From Chryseobacterium sp. MFBS3-17 (GTDB lineage: Bacteria; Bacteroidota; Bacteroidia; Flavobacteriales; Weeksellaceae), in NCBI RefSeq assembly GCF_020687745.1, contig NZ_JAJEWK010000003.1, positions 1-64,000 on the forward strand: a stretch of DNA of 64,000 nucleotides, written 5' to 3'. Positions 60,198 through 64,000 of the stretch are shown one piece after another; position 1 is the first letter of the stretch, and each line of letters opens with the position of its first letter. The position numbers and the translations under genes were made by a program. The notes under the pieces were generated by a model. It worked only from the letters and a program-made list of their open reading frames with translations, had not been told where the DNA came from and ran no database searches.

Positions 60198-60953
60198 CTA
60201 GGCTGCCTTTTTGATAAGGTAAAGTTTTAGGTATTTCAATAACGAATAATAACTGCTGGTTATTGCTGCGTAAAAGCCGATGAGACCGTCCAGAAAGCCC
60301 AGTTTGAAAAAATAGTTCCTGAAAAAAGTAAACCACGGACTGAAGAGTATTTTCCAGATGCTCACTTTTTTACCGGCTTCAGCATACTTCTGCGCCATCA
60401 TTTCAGAATACCGGTTTATTTTATCGACGTACTGAAAGACACTGCTGTAGGTATAATGATTTATTTTTCCGGGTAAAACTTCTTTTTTTCCACTAAAAAT
60501 AAATTTTTCATGAACTTTATCATCGCTGAATCTGCCGGCGCACCTTCTGAAGAAGCGCTCCCGGAAAATAGAACCCCAGCCACCGTATTTGAGATGTTTT
60601 CCAAGTAATATATTGTTGAATTCCACATTGTAGACTTCTGCAGTCTGGTCACCGGTATTGATTATTTTTCTGATGGAATTTCTGGCTTCCTCATCCAGAA
60701 TTTCGTCGGCATCCGGGAAAAGCACCCACTCGCCCTTGCACTGAGCCAGGGCATAATTTTTCTGTGTTCCATAGCCGGAAAATTCATGCGTGATAAAGCG
60801 TACTTTTTCAAAAGTTTCTGCAAGTTCCCGGGTGCGGTCCGTAGAAAAACTGTCAACCACCACAATTTCATCTGCAAGATCATTTACAGATTTCAGAAAG
60901 CGTTCAATATTTTTCTCCTCATTGAACGTGATGACAACCGCCGAGAGTTTCAT
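60198..60953 (-). CDS. GT2-family glycosyltransferase (WaaE/KdtX-like)
   Basis: This 251-residue enzyme reads LSAVVITFNEEKNIERFLKS, VVDSFSTDRTRELAE, YALAQCKGEWVLFPDADEIL and GGWGSIFRERFFRR, with YSEMMAQKYAEAGKK toward the end. This is the LPS-core glycosyltransferase pattern of WaaE/KdtX. The start codon overlaps the rocD stop (TAATG), so it is expressed from the rocD transcript. A 91-base gap without a terminator separates it from the next sugar transferase gene. Confidence 0.87.
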   Translation of the reverse strand: MKLSAVVITFNEEKNIERFLKSVNDLADEIVVVDSFSTDRTRELAETFEKVRFITHEFSGYGTQKNYALAQCKGEWVLFPDADEILDEEARNSIRKIINTGDQTAEVYNVEFNNILLGKHLKYGGWGSIFRERFFRRCAGRFSDDKVHEKFIFSGKKEVLPGKINHYTYSSVFQYVDKINRYSEMMAQKYAEAGKKVSIWKILFSPWFTFFRNYFFKLGFLDGLIGFYAAITSSYYSLLKYLKLYLIKKAA

Positions 60954-62203
60954 TACTTTTGATACGCTACTACCGTTTCCTCAATAATCCTTACGCATTC
61001 CAGCAGTTGCTCTTCTGTGATGACCAGTGGGGGAGCCAGACGAATGATGTTGCCGTGGGTGGGCTTCGCCAGAAGGCCGTTGTCCCGAAGTTTCAGACAG
61101 ATATTCCAGGCTGTGGCGCTATCCGGCGTATCATTAATCAGAATTGCGTTCAGCAAGCCCTTGCCGCGTACTTTTGTAATGAGATCTGTTTTGGAGATCA
61201 GCTTCTCCATTTCAGCGCGGAAGAGTTTCCCGAGTTCTTCTGCGCATTCAGAAAGTTTTTCTTCTTCTACCACATCCAGTGCTGCCGTGGCAATGACGCA
61301 AGCCAGTGGATTCCCTCCAAAGGTGGATCCATGCTGTCCGGGTTTAATGACATTCATAATGGCATCATCTGCCAGCACTGCAGATACAGGATACATTCCG
61401 CCGGACAGTGCTTTGCCCAGAATCAGAATATCGGGTTGCACTCCTTCATGATGGCAGGCAATGAGTTTTCCGGTTCTTGCAATGCCGGTTTGCACTTCAT
61501 CAGCAATAAATAATACATTGTATTTTTTGCACAGTTCTGCCGCACCTTTCAGGTATCCTTCATCCGGTACATAGACACCCGCTTCACCTTGTATGGGTTC
61601 TGCCAGGAAGGCTGCAATATTGGCGGCATCTTTCGCCAGTGTTTCTTCCAGAGCCTGCAGATCGTTATAGGGGATTTTTACAAATCCGGGGGTAAATGGT
61701 CCGTAATTCTGGTTGGCATCCGGGTCATTGGAAAATGAAACAATGGTGGTGGTTCTGCCGTGAAAATTGTTTTCGCATACTACGATTTTGGCAGCGTCTT
61801 CTGCAATGCCTTTCACTTCATAGCTCCATTTTCTGGCCAGTTTTACAGCGGTTTCCACTGCTTCTGCCCCCGAATTCATGGGCAATACTTTGTCAAAACC
61901 AAAAAGGGTCGTGATTTTTTTCTCAAATTCACCCAGGCTGGAGTTATAAAACGCACGGGAGGTCAGCGCCAGTTTCTGCGCCTGATCGGTCATGGCTTTT
62001 ACAATTTTAGGATGAGAATGGCCTTGGTTTACAGCAGAGTAGGCTGAAAGGAAGTCGTAGTATTTTTTGCCTTCCACGTCCCACACATAAACGCCTTCGC
62101 CTTTATCAATAACCACCGGCAGCGGGTGGTAGTTGTGGGCGCCGTGTCTGTCTTCCAGCTCTATATAATATTGTGAGTTTTTGGTTTGTGATGTATCTGA
62201 CAT
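60953..62203 (-). CDS. rocD: Ornithine--oxo-acid aminotransferase
   Basis: This 416-residue class III PLP aminotransferase converts ornithine and 2-oxoglutarate to glutamate semialdehyde and glutamate. [65 protein letters not shown] and [15 protein letters not shown] (PLP lysine) identify the family. It heads the unit reading into the GT2 gene. Confidence 0.93.
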   Translation of the reverse strand: MSDTSQTKNSQYYIELEDRHGAHNYHPLPVVIDKGEGVYVWDVEGKKYYDFLSAYSAVNQGHSHPKIVKAMTDQAQKLALTSRAFYNSSLGEFEKKITTLFGFDKVLPMNSGAEAVETAVKLARKWSYEVKGIAEDAAKIVVCENNFHGRTTTIVSFSNDPDANQNYGPFTPGFVKIPYNDLQALEETLAKDAANIAAFLAEPIQGEAGVYVPDEGYLKGAAELCKKYNVLFIADEVQTGIARTGKLIACHHEGVQPDILILGKALSGGMYPVSAVLADDAIMNVIKPGQHGSTFGGNPLACVIATAALDVVEEEKLSECAEELGKLFRAEMEKLISKTDLITKVRGKGLLNAILINDTPDSATAWNICLKLRDNGLLAKPTHGNIIRLAPPLVITEEQLLECVRIIEETVVAYQK

Positions 62204-62264
62204 AATTTCTGAAGTGATTTTTTACAAAAATACTATTTTTATTGTGAAGTGCAGTGCATAAAAA

Positions 62265-62289
62265 AATTGCTCCCGGCAGGGGAGCAATT
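62265..62289 (-). terminator. Terminator after accC
   Basis: AATTGCTCC (62265-62273) / GGAGCAATT (62281-62289), 9-bp stem with CGGCAGG loop, T run on the minus strand. Confidence 0.85.
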
Positions 62290-62309
62290 CAGTTGTTTTA
62301 TCAGACTGG

Positions 62310-63662
62310 TTAATGTTCGTACTTTTTATCCATCACGAAGTCTTCCATAAACTTGGTGGTATAGTTTCCGGCCAGGTAATCTTCGTTTTCCATCAGTTGG
62401 CGATGAAACGGAATGGTCGTTTTTACACCTTCCACATAGAATTCCTCCAGTGCACGCTTCATTTTGGCTATCGCTTCTTCACGGGTTTGCGCAGTGGTAA
62501 TGAGTTTGGCAATCATGGAGTCGTAGTTGGACGGGATGGTGTACCCGGAATACACGTGGGTGTCTACCCGGATTCCGTGTCCTCCCGGAATATTCAGTCC
62601 GGTAATTTTTCCCGGAGATGGTCTGAAGTCAGCATACGGATCTTCTGCATTGATACGGCATTCTATAGAGTGCAGTTTCGGGAAGTAGTTGATTCCGGAA
62701 ATCGGTGTTCCGGCAGCCAGCAGAATCTGCTCACGGATCAGGTCATAATCTATGACCTGCTCGGTAATGGGGTGTTCTACCTGGATTCTGGTGTTCATTT
62801 CCATAAAATAAAAATTACGGTCTTTGTCTACCAGGAATTCTATAGTGCCCACACCTTCGTAGCCTATGTATTCTGCAGCTTTTACTGCGGCCTCACCCAT
62901 TTTTTCGCGAAGTTCATCGGTCATAAATGGTGAAGGCGTTTCTTCAGTTAGTTTCTGATTTCTTCTTTGTACAGAACAGTCTCTTTCAGACAGGTGACAG
63001 GCTTTTCCGTACTGGTCGCCGGCAATCTGAATTTCTATATGACGGGGCTCTACAATCAGTTTTTCCATATACATGCCACCGTTACCGAAAGCTGCGGTAG
63101 CTTCCTGTACGGCAGAATCCCAGTGGTCTTGCAGGTCTTCTGCTTTCCATACGGCGCGCATGCCTTTGCCGCCACCACCGGCGGTAGCTTTAATCATGAC
63201 CGGATAACCAATTTCTTCGGCCAGTTTTGCGGCGGTTTCATAGCCGTCTATCAGCCCTTCAGAACCCGGTACGCATGGTACGCCTGCTTCTTTCATGGTC
63301 GCTTTGGCATTGGCCTTGTCTCCCATTCGGTCTATCTGCTCTGGAGTGGCACCAATGAATTTGATGTTGTTTTTCTGACAAATTCTGGAGAAATTGGAGT
63401 TTTCTGACAAGAATCCGTAACCCGGGTGTATGGCGTCTGCATTGGTGATTTCTGCAGCGGCAATAATGTTGGATATTTTAAGGTAGGAATCCTTACTCAT
63501 GGCAGGACCTATGCACACCGCCTCGTCGGCAAAACGTACATGCAGGCTGTCTTTGTCTGCGGTAGAGTACACGGCCACCGTTTTGATGCCCATTTCCTTG
63601 CAGGTACGCAGAATGCGCATCGCGATTTCACCACGGTTGGCAATTAATATTTTTTTGAACAT
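62310..63662 (-). CDS. accC: Biotin carboxylase subunit of acetyl-CoA carboxylase
   Basis: This 450-residue protein carboxylates the biotin of BCCP with ATP and bicarbonate. [43 protein letters not shown] (ATP-grasp loop), [20 protein letters not shown] and [18 protein letters not shown] are the conserved motifs. Downstream of accB with 97 bases between; a single accBC unit ends at the terminator at 62265. Confidence 0.96.
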   Translation of the reverse strand: MFKKILIANRGEIAMRILRTCKEMGIKTVAVYSTADKDSLHVRFADEAVCIGPAMSKDSYLKISNIIAAAEITNADAIHPGYGFLSENSNFSRICQKNNIKFIGATPEQIDRMGDKANAKATMKEAGVPCVPGSEGLIDGYETAAKLAEEIGYPVMIKATAGGGGKGMRAVWKAEDLQDHWDSAVQEATAAFGNGGMYMEKLIVEPRHIEIQIAGDQYGKACHLSERDCSVQRRNQKLTEETPSPFMTDELREKMGEAAVKAAEYIGYEGVGTIEFLVDKDRNFYFMEMNTRIQVEHPITEQVIDYDLIREQILLAAGTPISGINYFPKLHSIECRINAEDPYADFRPSPGKITGLNIPGGHGIRVDTHVYSGYTIPSNYDSMIAKLITTAQTREEAIAKMKRALEEFYVEGVKTTIPFHRQLMENEDYLAGNYTTKFMEDFVMDKKYEH

Positions 63663-63759
63663 CTGTTCGAAATTTTAAATTATAGATTTTGAATTTTAAA
63701 TCAATTTCAAACGAGGGGTTTCGCATGAAATTTATCTTTTCCCTAGATCTTAAAATTCC

Positions 63760-64000
63760 TTAAGATGGATCTACTAAAAATAATGGCTGATCGTATTCTA
63801 CCGGAGTAGCATCGTCTACCAGGATTTTTACAATTTTTCCTGAGATTTCGGATTCAATCTGGTTAAAGAGTTTCATGGCCTCAATAACACATACTACTTT
63901 ACCGGGTGTAACCTCATCGCCCACATTTACAAATACGTCTTTGTCCGGAGCAGGTTTTCTGTAGAATGTACCAATCATCGGAGATTTGATGGCAATATAC
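63760..64000 (-). CDS. accB: Biotin carboxyl carrier protein, C-terminal part
   Basis: The frame runs off the window edge at 64000, so the N-terminus is missing. Visible are YIAIKSPMIGTFYRKPAPDK, VCVIEAMKLFNQIESEI (biotin-accepting lysine in EAMK) and VEYDQPLFLVDPS at the end. It carries biotin between AccC and the AccAD carboxyltransferase. Reads directly into accC. Confidence 0.95.
   Translation of the reverse strand, partial: YIAIKSPMIGTFYRKPAPDKDVFVNVGDEVTPGKVVCVIEAMKLFNQIESEISGKIVKILVDDATPVEYDQPLFLVDPS

Noticed and set aside
1-64000. tRNA or rRNA genes, for example as an attachment site for the array
   Set aside because: No cloverleaf or rRNA stretch was recognised by eye at either array edge within the window. 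The left edge lies outside it.

Overview
The window looks like a chromosome segment of a Bacteroidota species, most likely of the family Weeksellaceae (Chryseobacterium/Cloacibacterium-like). The support is Bacteroidota-type -7 promoter boxes (TAnnTTTG), type IX secretion (T9SS) type B sorting domains, a PorV/PorQ-family protein and the close relatedness of the housekeeping proteins to flavobacterial families. The genus is an inference.

The window has two halves. Positions 1 to about 28,770 are an AT-rich accessory array. Positions 28,871 to 64,000 are ordinary, more GC-rich core chromosome.

The accessory half is built as an integron-like string of cassettes. Every cargo gene points right (+), and every transposase or recombinase gene points left (-). 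Eight cargo cassettes (300-723, 3390-5034, 5775-6364, 6838-9588, 10066-23110, 23586-24818, 26231-26952, 27426-28047) each open with a short TT-led tip and close with the reverse complement of that tip ending in AA. Examples are TTGGTGGCA/TGCCACCAA, TTGGCAGAA/TTCTGCCAA, TTGTACGAC/GTCGTACAA and TTAGCGGT/ACCGCTAA. Each cassette is preceded by a 119-186 bp attC-like imperfect palindrome with its own stem sequence. Between cargo cassettes lie spacer modules of two kinds. One is a roughly 335-bp repeat, present in four full copies and one truncated copy, and apparently derived from an IS1182-type element. The other is a module encoding a tyrosine recombinase plus an IS91-type HUH transposase, present as one full copy, one internally deleted copy and one diverged tail. 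The 335-bp spacers carry a terminator-like hairpin on the left and an outward TAACTTTG promoter box on the right, so each one could insulate the upstream cassette and drive the downstream one.

Cargo includes a CrtA-like monooxygenase candidate, several small membrane proteins, a four-gene set (PaiA-like GNAT, second GNAT, AAA ATPase, YggS-like PLP protein), and a lipoprotein with a glycine-zipper tail next to a tiny membrane protein. It also includes a secreted metallo-beta-lactamase-fold protein and a 13-kb heavy-metal/chromate resistance block. That block holds a TetR regulator, two small exported proteins, a CusA-TolC fusion, a membrane fusion protein, a cytochrome b561-like protein, ChrA, a P-type ATPase, a cupin and a TolC/DUF2141 chimera.

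The core half carries, in order: DUF4919 protein, S9 dipeptidyl peptidase, PAP2 phosphatase, YceI, an extradiol (DODA-type) dioxygenase, PorV/PorQ protein and EamA transporter, a lemA-TPM-TPM operon, folA, and three tandem giant secreted proteins with an IgGFc-binding-like N-terminus and a T9SS type B tail. These are followed by tsf, accA, gltX, a mannose-6-phosphate isomerase-like cupin, a glycosyltransferase cluster (GT90, GT4, several GT2), an ornithine aminotransferase and accC-accB. No rRNA, tRNA or CRISPR array was recognised.
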